DNA of 64,000 bases. Source: Acanthornis magna (lineage: Eukaryota > Chordata > Aves > Passeriformes > Acanthizidae). The notes below the pieces were generated by a model, which made no database searches, was not told the origin of the DNA, and saw nothing but the letters and a program-made list of their open reading frames with translations. This document shows, piece after piece, positions 1 through 10,380 of this stretch (position 1 is the stretch's first letter; each line of letters begins with the position of its first letter). The stretch is from the NCBI GenBank assembly GCA_036785705.1, contig JAWUZG010001081.1, positions 1-64,000 on the forward strand, in the 5' to 3' direction. The position numbers and the translations under genes are program-made.

Positions 1-539
1 CTTTGGCAGCCTGGAGATGGCTGGAGTGTGGCCAGGGGGCAAGTGTGAGTGTCAGGGACTTGCCAGGTCTTGAGGAGGATGGAGGGTGCAGGGATGTCCC
101 CATGGAGCCCCTGTGAGTGCCTGTGAGCTGGCGGCACCTTAGCAGCGTGAGACTGGTGGGCTGTGAGCCCTGAGAGGCTGTTGAAGGCCGTGATCTCGGT
201 GCAGAGAGGTTTGTCAAATGGGAGACTCGTGGGATGTCCGTATGGAGCCGCTGGGGTTGTGTGTGCCCTCAGTGTTCTTGAGGAGCCTCGAGAGCCCTGG
301 GATGGCCCCGTGGAAGCGCAGGGAGTGGCTGTGACACAGCAGCGGTGCCTGATGTGATGAAAGGGCCCTGGGATGTCAGCTTGGAATGGCTGTGAGTGCC
401 TGAGAGCACAGGTCTGTCTCTCATGGCCGGAGAGCTGTGGCAGGTGCCCATGGTAGGTGTGTGAGTGCAGGTGAGCTCAGGGCTCTGCAGAAGGCTGTAG
501 GCCTGTGGGCTGTGAGGCTGGAAGGCCTGGGAGTGCTTT

Positions 540-1378
540 TGAGCGGAGTGCTGTGTAGCAGTCGGGAGCCGCCTGGGAGGTTGTAGCAGGATGCTTTGGG
601 CTGGCTGCTTTGCCTTGGAACGTGGTGCAGGCACTTGGAGCATGTGCTATTTGCAAATGTCTCCAGGTGTCTTTCAGAGGGCCAGCGTGTGTTGTTTTGG
701 TGTTGAATTCTGCTGAAAGTCGTTCTGGCAAGGAAGCCTGCATGAAGGTGCTGCTAGTGAGGCAAAGATTTGGCAGATGAGCTGCTGCTGGGAGTTGCAG
801 GCGTCTGCCTGACAGTCAGTCCCTTGAGAGTGTCAATGTGCAGTCAGTCCCCTTTCCTAGGGGAGGTTTTTCTAGCGTGTTCCTCCTTGGAGTGTGTGAG
901 GGCTCGTGCTGGGGAAGTGGACACCAGCAAGGGCACTCTTGGTGGTGAAGGGAGAGAGAGCTGCCCAGGAGTGTTGGTGTGGTGAGTTCCATGGAGCTCT
1001 ACTTGGGAATTGGGTTTTTTTGCTTGCTGTAAGATATGACTGCTTTCCTATTGTTTTCATCGAGTGCACTCCATTGTAGTCTGTGTAGCCTCCCAGGAGC
1101 AGGTTTAGCTTTTCTATGGAGTGGTCAGTAATTGGGATTGAGTTGTTTGTGTTGAATCATTTGTGTTAGGGAAGAACTGCTTTTCTAGGAATAGATCAGA
1201 TGGGCCATTTGTAAGTGCTGCGGGACAGAGTTACTTAAAGCAGGGACAGTGTGAGGCTGGGATTGGATGCAGCCGCCGCCAAGGCTCGTGTCTCTGAGAA
1301 GGAGTTGAGAAAGCCAAGGGCTGCTCTCTGGCCCTCGTGACTCAGTGGCCAGGCTGCTCTGGGAGGCTTTGTGTGAAT
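540..1378. other. Linker 1 between sub-repeat blocks, no gene recognised
   Basis: About 840 bp not built of the 68 bp monomer. It includes a T-rich run ending in ttgcttgctgtaag (about 1014-1033), a single ttaggg near 1166 and the variable spot accagc/agcaagc at about 923. Short open frames occur on both strands (for example plus 770-985 and minus 872-1069), but the 1 bp difference at 923 rearranges them between units. The word ggcaaggaagc near 727 recurs in linker 2 near 3148. Function unknown. Repeats in all units. Confidence 0.75.
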
Positions 1379-2050
1379 CTGCCAGCACAGCAGCGAGAGA
1401 TGTCCCCGAGGAGCTTGTGTGAGTGCAGGTGAGATCAGAGCTCTTGAGCAGCCTGGAGAGCCTGGGGATGTGGCCATGGAGCCGCCAGGATATCTGGTGA
1501 CCTCGGGGTTCCTATGAGCAGAGGGAGCACTAAGATGTGCCCATGGCACCTGTGTAAGTGCCTGTGGCTGAAGGCCTCTTTTGCAGCCTGGAGAGCCTTG
1601 GCATGTGGCCATGAAGCCACAGTGCGTGTCTGTGACATCAGAGCGCTTTGGCAGCATGGAAAGGCCTGGAATGGCTGCAGGGGCCAGAGGTGAGTGCCTG
1701 TGACATCAGAGCTGTCCAGCAGCAGGGAGAGGGAGGGAATGTCACAGGCGATGCCCTGTGAGTTGCTGTGCCAGCGTGGCTCCTTAGCAGCGTGCAGATT
1801 GCCGGGATGTTACCCTTGAGGCCCTGGCATTGCCCTTGTCGTGTGTGTTCTTTAGGAACATAGAGAGAGCCATGGCATGTCCCCCTGGAAGTGCAGGGAG
1901 TGGCAGTTGCAAAAGAGCTCCTTAGCACTTAAGAGACAGGTGGGATGTCCCCATGGAGGCACTGTGAGAGCCCGTGACCTCAGAGGTCTTTGGAAGGTGA
2001 GAGAGCCGCGGGATGCCATGGGATGTGAGCATGGGGAGCCTGTGGGCAGG
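1379..2050 (+). repeat. Sub-repeat block 2: nine ~68 bp repeats plus a partial one
   Basis: Same family and orientation as block 1. Monomers begin near 1425, 1496, 1560, 1628, 1695, 1763, 1832, 1904 and 1971 (spacing 64-79 bp), with a partial copy at about 1379-1424. Several monomer ends create consensus-like splice donors (CAG or AG before GTGAGT/GTGAGA at 1429, 1690 and 1997). Recurs at the same offset in all units. Confidence 0.88.
1688..1695 (+). other. Splice-donor-like motif AG/GTGAGT
   Basis: Best donor match in the unit. It arises from the junction word of the 68 bp monomer, and weaker versions occur at 471 (CAG/GTGAGC), 1429 (CAG/GTGAGA) and 1997 (AG/GTGAGA). Because the monomer itself ends in gtgagt, a chance origin by repeat composition is likely. 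Confidence 0.25.
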
Positions 2051-2074
2051 TGTGATCTCCCTGCTTGTGCTGGT

Positions 2075-2099
2075 GCATCCCCCCCTGGCCTTTTTTCAG
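2075..2099 (+). other. Splice-acceptor-like motif (pyrimidine tract plus CAG)
   Basis: A C/T tract reading ccccccctggccttttttcag ends in CAG followed by G, close to the vertebrate 3' splice consensus. Present at the same offset in every unit. Use as a splice site is inference only; random pyrimidine runs also give such matches. Confidence 0.3.
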
Positions 2100-2221
2100 G
2101 CTGCAGCATGATATGAGCAATGGTGCTGAGGCCTTGGCCTTGAGGAAGGCAGCGGGGCTGAGGTGCTGTGGAGCTTCTGAGAAAGGCTGTGTGCTGCCAG
2201 GAAGTGCTGTGTTCTAAGGTG

Positions 2222-2248
2222 CTCCTGCTTTTTTTGCTTGTTGAACAG
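2222..2248 (+). other. Second splice-acceptor-like motif
   Basis: ctcctgc followed by a T run, then ttgttgaacag. The position 2238 T/C difference that defines core types B and C lies inside this tract (gcttg or gcctg), so the two haplotypes would differ in acceptor strength if it were used. Confidence 0.25.
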
Positions 2249-2389
2249 ACTTTGAAATTAGTTTTTGCCTGGATGGCATCACATTGGTGTTGTCCCGCGT
2301 TCAGGGAAAGCTGCCGATGAGAAGTGGGGCCAGGCTGAAGGCTTGTTGTGACGAAAGGCCATGCCTTGGGGCCCTGTAAGCAGGGGTGC

Positions 2390-2575
2390 CAAAGGAGGCC
2401 CTGGCAGCTGTGCTGGGCCGCAGCAGCGGTGAGCAGCAAAGTGCCTGTGCGTGGGGCCTCTGCCAGCCGGCAGCTGTCCCGTTTGCTGCACTCGGGGGAT
2501 GCGCGAAGGAGCACGGCTCCTGGGCCCCCCATCCTGCCGCTCCCGGAGGCCTCAGCCTTTGGCCGCTGAGAAGAT
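2390..2575. other. CpG-rich segment within linker 2
   Basis: Densest CpG stretch of the unit, with roughly a dozen CpG in under 200 bp (gggccgcag, gcagcgg, gtgcgtg, agccggc, cccgttt, ctcggg, gatgcgcgaa, cacggc, tgccgctcccgg, ggccgctg). Two small perfect stems occur: ctgcc/ggcag (2460-2473) and aggagc/gctcct with a 3-base loop (2507-2521). It could be a transcription start or protein-binding region, but no TATA or named motif supports this. Conserved in every unit, with some CpGs lost in units 3, 13 and 15. Confidence 0.45.
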
Positions 2576-2778
2576 GGCAAGGCATGTGAGAGGAGTATTT
2601 CAGTAGCTTGGAGGGGAATTTTGCCTCGTAGAGCCTCTTTGTGTGCTTGTGGGAGTGCAGGTGTGCATGCGCTGTCTGCAATGTGGGAGAGGGGCTGCTC
2701 TGGTGGATTCAGAAGTGCTTTAGGTTTGTGCCTAAGTTAGGTCTCGAAGTTCCTGCAGTGCTATGGTAAGGGCTGTGT

Positions 2779-2784
2779 GGATCC
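2779..2784. other. GGATCC word once per unit (marker site)
   Basis: Occurs at this offset in all complete units except units 8 and 12, where the last base is G (27001 and 40839). Useful only as a physical marker: a monomer ladder of about 3.46 kb with dimer fragments spanning units 8 and 12 would be expected from this array. Confidence 0.8.
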
Positions 2785-2804
2785 TTTGCTGAGGTCTTGG
2801 GTTT

Positions 2805-2960
2805 CAGCTCAGTTCTAAGTGAAGTGTTGTGTAGTTGAAGTCCAGTTCAGTTGCAATGCCCTTAAGTGCTGTTGCTGCCCTAAGTTGTTGATTTGAATTT
2901 GGATTATCAAGTGAAATGTTGCTCAAGTTGAAGTGCTCCTAAGGGAAGTGCTCTTGAGCC
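2805..2960 (+). repeat. AAGTG-word-rich stretch, degenerate short repeats
   Basis: The words aagtgaagtgttg, ttgaagtcc, ttaagtgctgttg, ctaagttgttg, caagtgaaatgttg, caagttgaagtg and gggaagtgctc follow each other every 12-35 bp. This looks like a decayed short-period repeat distinct from the 68 bp family. Base composition is more AT-rich than the rest of the unit. Almost invariant between units apart from G at 2810 in units 16 and 18. Confidence 0.5.
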
Positions 2961-2984
2961 TTTGAGCCATGTTCTTCTTATCCT

Positions 2985-3003
2985 GAGCCTTTGTCTTCTT
3001 TAG
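2985..3003 (+). other. Third splice-acceptor-like motif
   Basis: The sequence gtcttctttag precedes agacacag just upstream of the GACA tract. Conserved in all complete units. No expression evidence is available from sequence. Confidence 0.2.
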
Positions 3004-3011
3004 AGACACAG

Positions 3012-3044
3012 CCTCACACATACGGACAGACAGACAGACATAGA
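3012..3044 (+). repeat. Short (CA)n/(GACA)n tract
   Basis: A cacaca run followed by cggacagacagacagacatag. The GACA core holds the same small number of repeats in every complete unit. The only variation seen is T/C at 3021 (cacacatacgg or cacacacacgg), with C in units 4, 5, 10, 11, 17 and 18. Confidence 0.7.
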
Positions 3045-3234
3045 TAATTTGGGTTTGATTTCATTTTGGATTGATTGAGTCTGGATTTTTGTTTGTTGCT
3101 TTTCCTCGCTGTGCTTTGAGCATGGTGTAAGTAGTAGAGTGAAGCTTGGCAAGGAAGCTTGTCCTGCTGTGGCTTTTCCATGAATTCTTTCTTTGCCGAT
3201 AGTTTTCCTATGATTCTTGGAGTGATGTGCAAGT

Positions 3235-3994
3235 GCCTGTGCCATCACATGTCTTTAGCAGCGTGGAGCCACCTGGGATGTCAGCAGCGAGGTGCTGTGA
3301 GTGAGTGCCTGTGACACCAGGGCTTCTGGGCAGCGTGCGGACTCGTGGCGTGTGCCTATGGCTGTCCTGGGACGGCCTGTGAGCTCAGTGTTCTTTTGAA
3401 AGCTGGATAGCTGTGGCGTGTCCCCAGGGAGTTCTGTGACAAGATGTGACCTCGTGGCTCTTTGGCAGCCTGGAGATGGCTGGAGTGTGGCCAGGGGGCA
3501 AGTGTGAGTGTCAGGGACTTGCCAGGTCTTGAGGAGGATGGAGGGTGCAGGGATGTCCCCATGGAGCCCCTGTGAGTGCCTGTGAGCTGGCGGCACCTTA
3601 GCAGCGTGAGACTGGTGGGCTGTGAGCCCTGAGAGGCTGTTGAAGGCCGTGATCTCGGTGCAGAGAGGTTTGTCAAATGGGAGACTCGTGGGATGTCCGT
3701 ATGGAGCCGCTGGGGTTGTGTGTGCCCTCAGTGTTCTTGAGGAGCCTCGAGAGCCCTGGGATGGCCCCGTGGAAGCGCAGGGAGTGGCTGTGACACAGCA
3801 GCGGTGCCTGATGTGATGAAAGGGCCCTGGGATGTCAGCTTGGAATGGCTGTGAGTGCCTGAGAGCACAGGTCTGTCTCTCATGGCCGGAGAGCTGTGGC
3901 AGGTGCCCATGGTAGGTGTGTGAGTGCAGGTGAGCTCAGGGCTCTGCAGAAGGCTGTAGGCCTGTGGGCTGTGAGGCTGGAAGGCCTGGGAGTG
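3235..3994 (+). repeat. Sub-repeat block 1: eleven ~68 bp degenerate repeats
   Basis: Shown for the unit 1/2 junction; it recurs at offset 3235 of every unit and runs to about 535 of the next. Monomers begin near 3235, 3307, 3375, 3443, 3510, 3578, 3646, 3718, 3787, 3857 and 3926, a spacing of 67-72 bp. Recurrent words in order are gcctgtga, a ctcagagctcttt-like word, agcagcctggag, gggatgtcc, ccatggagcc and ctgtgagt. Monomers within a unit are strongly diverged, while the same monomer in different units is nearly identical, so the 68 bp expansion is much older than the 3.46 kb amplification. Confidence 0.9.
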
Positions 3995-6920
3995 CTTTTG
4001 AGCGGAGTGCTGTGTAGCAGTCGGGAGCCGCCTGGGAGGTTGTAGCAGGATGCTTTGGGCTGGCTGCTTTGCCTTGGAACGTGGTGCAGGCACTTGGAGC
4101 ATGTGCTATTTGCAAATGTCTCCAGGTGTCTTTCAGAGGGCCAGCGTGTGTTGTTTTGGTGTTGAATTCTGCTGAAAGTCGTTCTGGCAAGGAAGCCTGC
4201 ATGAAGGTGCTGCTAGTGAGGCAAAGATTTGGCAGATGAGCTGCTGCTGGGAGTTGCAGGCGTCTGCCTGACAGTCAGTCCCTTGAGAGTGTCAATGTGC
4301 AGTCAGTCCCCTTTCCTAGGGGAGGTTTTTCTAGCGTGTTCCTCCTTGGAGTGTGTGAGGGCTCGTGCTGGGGAAGTGGACACCAGCAAGGGCACTCTTG
4401 GTGGTGAAGGGAGAGAGAGCTGCCCAGGAGTGTTGGTGTGGTGAGTTCCATGGAGCTCTACTTGGGAATTGGGTTTTTTTGCTTGCTGTAAGATATGACT
4501 GCTTTCCTATTGTTTTCATCGAGTGCACTCCATTGTAGTCTGTGTAGCCTCCCAGGAGCAGGTTTAGCTTTTCTATGGAGTGGTCAGTAATTGGGATTGA
4601 GTTGTTTGTGTTGAATCATTTGTGTTAGGGAAGACCTGCTTTTCTAGGAATAGATCAGATGGGCCATTTGTAAGTGCTGCGGGACAGAGTTACTTAAAGC
4701 AGGGACAGTGTGAGGCTGGGATTGGATGCAGCCGCCGCCAAGGCTCGTGTCTCTGAGAAGGAGTTGAGAAAGCCAAGGGCTGCTCTCTGGCCCTCGTGAC
4801 TCAGTGGCCAGGCTGCTCTGGGAGGCTTTGTGTGAATCTGCCAGCACAGCAGCGAGAGATGTCCCCGAGGAGCTTGTGTGAGTGCAGGTGAGATCAGAGC
4901 TCTTGAGCAGCCTGGAGAGCCTGGGGATGTGGCCATGGAGCCGCCAGGATATCTGGTGACCTCGGGGTTCCTATGAGCAGAGGGAGCACTAAGATGTGCC
5001 CATGGCACCTGTGTAAGTGCCTGTGGCTGAAGGCCTCTTTTGCAGCCTGGAGAGCCTTGGCATGTGGCCATGAAGCCACAGTGCGTGTCTGTGACATCAG
5101 AGCGCTTTGGCAGCATGGAAAGGCCTGGAATGGCTGCAGGGGCCAGAGGTGAGTGCCTGTGACATCAGAGCTGTCCAGCAGCAGGGAGAGGGAGGGAATG
5201 TCACAGGCGATGCCCTGTGAGTTGCTGTGCCAGCGTGGCTCCTTAGCAGCGTGCAGATTGCCGGGATGTTACCCTTGAGGCCCTGGCATTGCCCTTGTCG
5301 TGTGTGTTCTTTAGGAACATAGAGAGAGCCATGGCATGTCCCCCTGGAAGTGCAGGAGGAGTGGCAGTTGCAAAAGAGCTCCTTAGCACTTAAGAGACAG
5401 GTGGGATGTCCCCATGGAGGCACTGTGAGAGCCCGTGACCTCAGAGGTCTTTGGAAGGTGAGAGAGCCGCGGGATGCCATGGGATGTGAGCATGGGGAGC
5501 CTGTGGGCAGGTGTGATCTCCCTGCTTGTGCTGGTGCATCCCCCCCTGGCCTTTTTTCAGGCTGCAGCATGATATGAGCAATGGTGCTGAGGCCTTGGCC
5601 TTGAGGAAGGCAGCGGGGCTGAGGTGCTGTGGAGCTTCTGAGAAAGGCTGTGTGCTGCCAGGAAGTGCTGTGTTCTAAGGTGCTCCTGCTTTTTTTGCTT
5701 GTTGAACAGACTTTGAAATTAGTTTTTGCCTGGATGGCATCACATTGGTGTTGTCCCGCGTTCAGGGAAAGCTGCCGATGAGAAGTGGGGCCAGGCTGAA
5801 GGCTTGTTGTGACGAAAGGCCATGCCTTGGGGCCCTGTAAGCAGGGGTGCCAAAGGAGGCCCTGGCAGCTGTGCTGGGCCGCAGCAGCGGTGAGCAGCAA
5901 AGTGCCTGTGCGTGGGGCCTCTGCCAGCCGGCAGCTGTCCCGTTTGCTGCACTCGGGGGATGCGCGAAGGAGCACGGCTCCTGGGCCCCCCATCCTGCCG
6001 CTCCCGGAGGCCTCAGCCTTTGGCCGCTGAGAAGATGGCAAGGCATGTGAGAGGAGTATTTCAGTAGCTTGGAGGGGAATTTTGCCTCGTAGAGCCTCTT
6101 TGTGTGCTTGTGGGAGTGCAGGTGTGCATGCGCTGTCTGCAATGTGGGAGAGGGGCTGCTCTGGTGGATTCAGAAGTGCTTTAGGTTTGTGCCTAAGTTA
6201 GGTCTCGAAGTTCCTGCAGTGCTATGGTAAGGGCTGTGTGGATCCTTTGCTGAGGTCTTGGGTTTCAGCTCAGTTCTAAGTGAAGTGTTGTGTAGTTGAA
6301 GTCCAGTTCAGTTGCAATGCCCTTAAGTGCTGTTGCTGCCCTAAGTTGTTGATTTGAATTTGGATTATCAAGTGAAATGTTGCTCAAGTTGAAGTGCTCC
6401 TAAGGGAAGTGCTCTTGAGCCTTTGAGCCATGTTCTTCTTATCCTGAGCCTTTGTCTTCTTTAGAGACACAGCCTCACACATACGGACAGACAGACAGAC
6501 ATAGATAATTTGGGTTTGATTTCATTTTGGATTGATTGAGTCTGGATTTTTGTTTGTTGCTTTTCCTCGCTGTGCTTTGAGCATGGTGTAAGTAGTAGAG
6601 TGAAGCTTGGCAAGGAAGCTTGTCCTGCTGTGGCTTTTCCATGAATTCTTTCTTTGCCGATAGTTTTCCTATGATTCTTGGAGTGATGTGCAAGTGCCTG
6701 TGCCATCACATGTCTTTAGCAGCGTGGAGCCACCTGGGATGTCAGCAGCGAGGTGCTGTGAGTGAGTGCCTGTGACACCAGGGCTTCTGGGCAGCGTGCG
6801 GACTCGTGGCGTGTGCCTATGGCTGTCCTGGGACGGCCTGTGAGCTCAGTGTTCTTTTGAAAGCTGGATAGCTGTGGCGTGTCCCCAGGGAGTTCTGTGA
6901 CAAGATGTGACCTCGTGGCT
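3460..6920 (+). repeat. Unit 2 (type A), 3461 bp, 2 bp gain
   Basis: Longest copy. It has tgcaggaggagtggc where other copies have tgcagggagtggc (about 5351-5365), a net 2 bp gain. This joins two minus-strand frames into a 314-codon open frame at 5097-6041 that is interrupted in every other copy, which shows that these frames are not under coding constraint. Confidence 0.97.
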
Positions 6921-9900
6921 CTTTGGCAGCCTGGAGATGGCTGGAGTGTGGCCAGGGGGCAAGTGTGAGTGTCAGGGACTTGCCAGGTCTTGAGGAGGAT
7001 GGAGGGTGCAGGGATGTCCCCATGGAGCCCCTGTGAGTGCCTGTGAGCTGGCGGCACCTTAGCAGCGTGAGACTGGTGGGCTGTGAGCCCTGAGAGGCTG
7101 TTGAAGGCCGTGATCTCGGTGCAGAGAGGTTTGTCAAATGGGAGACTCGTGGGATGTCCGTATGGAGCCGCTGGGGTTGTGTGTGCCCTCAGTGTTCTTG
7201 AGGAGCCTCGAGAGCCCTGGGATGGCCCCGTGGAAGCGCAGGGAGTGGCTGTGACACAGCAGCGGTGCCTGATGTGATGAAAGGGCCCTGGGATGTCAGC
7301 TTGGAATGGCTGTGAGTGCCTGAGAGCACAGGTCTGTCTCTCATGGCCGGAGAGCTGTGGCAGGTGCCCATGGTAGGTGTGTGAGTGCAGGTGAGCTCAG
7401 GGCTCTGCAGAAGGCTGTAGGCCTGTGGGCTGTGAGGCTGGAAGGCCTGGGAGTGCTTTTGAGCGGAGTGCTGTGTAGCAGTCGGGAGCCGCCTGGGAGG
7501 TTGTAGCAGGATGCTTTGGGCTGGCTGCTTTGCCTTGGAACGTGGTGCAGGCACTTGGAGCATGTGCTATTTGCAAATGTCTCCAGGTGTCTTTCAGAGG
7601 GCCAGCGTGTGTTGTTTTGGTGTTGAATTCTGCTGAAAGTCGTTCTGGCAAGGAAGCCTGCATGAAGGTGCTGCTAGTGAGGCAAAGATTTGGCAGATGA
7701 GCTGCTGCTGGGAGTTGCAGGCGTCTGCCTGACAGTCAGTCCCTTGAGAGTGTCAATGTGCAGTCAGTCCCCTTTCCTAGGGGAGGTTTTTCTAGCGTGT
7801 TCCTCCTTGGAGTGTGTGAGGGCTCGTGCTGGGGAAGTGGACACCAGCAAGGGCACTCTTGGTGGTGAAGGGAGAGAGAGCTGCCCAGGAGTGTTGGTGT
7901 GGTGAGTTCCATGGAGCTCTACTTGGGAATTGGGTTTTTTTGCTTGCTGTAAGATATGACTGCTTTCCTATTGTTTTCATCGAGTGCACTCCATTGTAGT
8001 CTGTGTAGCCTCCCAGGAGCAGGTTTAGCTTTTCTATGGAGTGGTCAGTAATTGGGATTGAGTTGTTTGTGTTGAATCATTTGTGTTAGGGAAGACCTGC
8101 TTTTCTAGGAATAGATCAGATGGGCCATTTGTAAGTGCTGCGGGACAGAGTTACTTAAAGCAGGGACAGTGTGAGGCTGGGATTGGATGCAGCCGCCGCC
8201 AAGGCTCGTGTCTCTGAGAAGGAGTTGAGAAAGCCAAGGGCTGCTCTCTGGCCCTCGTGACTCAGTGGCCAGGCTGCTCTGGGAGGCTTTGTGTGAATCT
8301 GCCAGCACAGCAGCGAGAGATGTCCCCGAGGAGCTTGTGTGAGTGCAGGTGAGATCAGAGCTCTTGAGCAGCCTGGAGAGCCTGGGGATGTGGCCATGGA
8401 GCCGCCAGGATATCTGGTGACCTCGGGGTTCCTATGAGCAGAGGGAGCACTAAGATGTGCCCATGGCACCTGTGTAAGTGCCTGTGGCTGAAGGCCTCTT
8501 TTGCAGCCTGGAGAGCCTTGGCATGTGGCCATGAAGCCACAGTGCGTGTCTGTGACATCAGAGCGCTTTGGCAGCATGGAAAGGCCTGGAATGGCTGCAG
8601 GGGCCAGAGGTGAGTGCCTGTGACATCAGAGCTGTCCAGCAGCAGGGAGAGGGAGGGAATGTCACAGGCGATGCCCTGTGAGTTGCTGTGCCAGCGTGGC
8701 TCCTTAGCAGCGTGCAGATTGCCGGGATGTTACCCTTGAGGCCCTGGCATTGCCCTTGTCGTGTGTGTTCTTTAGGAACATAGAGAGAGCCATGGCATGT
8801 CCCCCTGGAAGTGCAGGGAGTGGCAGTTGCAAAAGAGCTCCTTAGCACTTAAGAGACAGGTGGGATGTCCCCATGGAGGCACTGTGAGAGCCCGTGACCT
8901 CAGAGGTCTTTGGAAGGTGAGAGAGCCGCGGGATGCCATGGGATGTGAGCATGGGGAGCCTGTGGGCAGGTGTGATCTCCCTGCTTGTGCTGGTGCATCC
9001 CCCCCTGGCCTTTTTTCAGGCTGCAGCATGATATGAGCAATGGTGCTGAGGCCTTGGCCTTGAGGAAGGCAGCGGGGCTGAGGTGCTGTGGAGCTTCTGA
9101 GAAAGGCTGTGTGCTGCCAGGAAGTGCTGTGTTCTAAGGTGCTCCTGCTTTTTTTGCTTGTTGAACAGACTTTGAAATTAGTTTTTGCCTGGATGGCATC
9201 ACATTGGTGTTGTCCCGCGTTCAGGGAAAGCTGCCGATGAGAAGTGGGGCCAGGCTGAAGGCTTGTTGTGACGAAAGGCCATGCCTTGGGGCCCTGTAAG
9301 CAGGGGTGCCAAAGGAGGCCCTGGCAGCTGTGCTGGGCTGCAGCAGCGGTGAGCAGCAAAGTGCCTGTGCGTGGGGCCTCTGCCAGCCGGCAGCTGTCCC
9401 GTTTGCTGCACTCGGGGGATGCGCGAAGGAGCACGGCTCCTGGGCCCCCCATCCTGCCGCTCCCGGAGGCCTCAGCCTTTGGCCGCTGAGAAGATGGCAA
9501 GGCATGTGAGAGGAGTATTTCAGTAGCTTGGAGGGGAATTTTGCCTCGTAGAGCCTCTTTGTGTGCTTATGGGAGTGCAGGTGTGCATGCGCTGTCTGCA
9601 ATGTGGGAGAGGGGCTGCTCTGGTGGATTCAGAAGTGCTTTAGGTTTGTGCCTAAGTTAGGTCTCGAAGTTCCTGCAGTGCTATGGTAAGGGCTGTGTGG
9701 ATCCTTTGCTGAGATCTTGGGTTTCAGCTCAGTTCTAAGTGAAGTGTTGTGTAGTTGAAGTCCAGTTCAGTTGCAATGCCCTTAAGTGCTGTTGCTGCCC
9801 TAAGTTGTTGATTTGAATTTGGATTATCAAGTGAAATGTTGCTCAAGTTGAAGTGCTCCTAAGGGAAGTGCTCTTGAGCCTTTGAGCCATGTTCTTCTTA

Positions 9901-10380
9901 TCCTGAGCCTTTGTCTTCTTTAGAGACACAGCCTCACACATACGGACAGACAGACAGACATAGATAATTTGGGTTTGATTTCATTTTGGATTGATTGAGT
10001 CTGGATTTTTGTTTGTTGCTTTTCCTCGCTGTGCTTTGAGCATGGTGTAAGTAGTAGAGTGAAGCTTGGCAAGGAAGCTTGTCCTGCTGTGGCTTTTCCA
10101 TGAAATCTTTCTTTGCCGATAGTTTTCCTATGATTCTTGGAGTGATGTGCAAGTGCCTGTGCCATCACATGTCTTTAGCAGCGTGGAGCCACCTGGGATG
10201 TCAGCAGCGAGGTGCTGTGAGTGAGTGCCTGTGACACCAGGGCTTCTGGGCAGCGTGCGGACTCGTGGCGTGTGCCTATGGCTGTCCTGGGACGGCCTGT
10301 GAGCTCAGTGTTCTTTTGAAAGCTGGATAGCTGTGGCGTGTCCCCAGGGAGTTCCTGTGACAAGATGTGACCTCGTGGCT
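6921..10380 (+). repeat. Unit 3 (type A), 3460 bp
   Basis: Type A core. First copy in the window with the extra C near offset 3434 (ggagttcctgtg). Private changes include T9339 (ggctgcag, a lost CpG), A9569, A9714 and A10105; the last removes a GAATTC present in the other copies. Confidence 0.97.

Larger units (their letters stand above)
2051..3232. other. Linker 2 between sub-repeat blocks, no gene recognised
   Basis: About 1.18 kb free of the 68 bp monomer. In order: an acceptor-like tract (to 2099), a second one (to 2248), a CpG-rich segment (about 2390-2575), an AT-richer stretch dense in AAGTG words (about 2805-2960), a third acceptor-like motif (to 3003), a short GACA tract and two AAGCTT words 13 bp apart (3142, 3155). 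No canonical AATAAA or ATTAAA seen by eye on either strand. Repeats in all units. Confidence 0.75.
1..3459 (+). repeat. Unit 1 (type A), 3459 bp
   Basis: Used here as the reference unit. The window edge makes its left boundary arbitrary. It carries the type A markers G165, T602, accagc at 923, AA at 1931, G2209 and T2238. It differs from unit 2 at A1176 (gaagaactgc; all other copies gaagacctgc) and by the 2 bp gain in unit 2; I saw no other difference. Confidence 0.97.

Noticed and set aside
26..42. CTCF-like core in gtggccagggggcaag
   Set aside because: Partial resemblance only. Key core bases are missing or mis-spaced, so a binding site cannot be supported without scoring or ChIP data.
269..643. 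Minus-strand 124-codon frame repeated in every unit
   Set aside because: Its conservation only reflects the near-identity of the units. It lies mostly in the 68 bp sub-repeats, overlaps another open frame of 88 codons, and shows no recognisable domain or signal.
1163..1170. Telomere-like ttaggg
   Set aside because: A single occurrence per unit (plus a chance one in unit 12 near 40355), not in tandem.
1235..1657. Minus-strand 140-codon frame repeated in every unit
   Set aside because: It spans the 68 bp sub-repeat block, and the 68 bp period is not a multiple of three, so the repeated peptide pattern drifts in frame. No domain is visible and no start context stands out.
2574..2606. Small plus-strand start (agatggcaagg) followed by ten codons
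   Set aside because: Good start context, but the frame stops after ten codons and the region has no other gene signal.
5097..6041. Minus-strand open frame of 314 codons (216-242 codons in other units)
   Set aside because: It is read-through of the repeat. It is split differently in other units by 1-2 bp indels (2 bp gain in unit 2, A lost near offset 1931 from unit 4 on). Differences between copies are freely non-synonymous, composition is rich in S, P, H, Q and A without domain motifs, and several overlapping frames are equally open.
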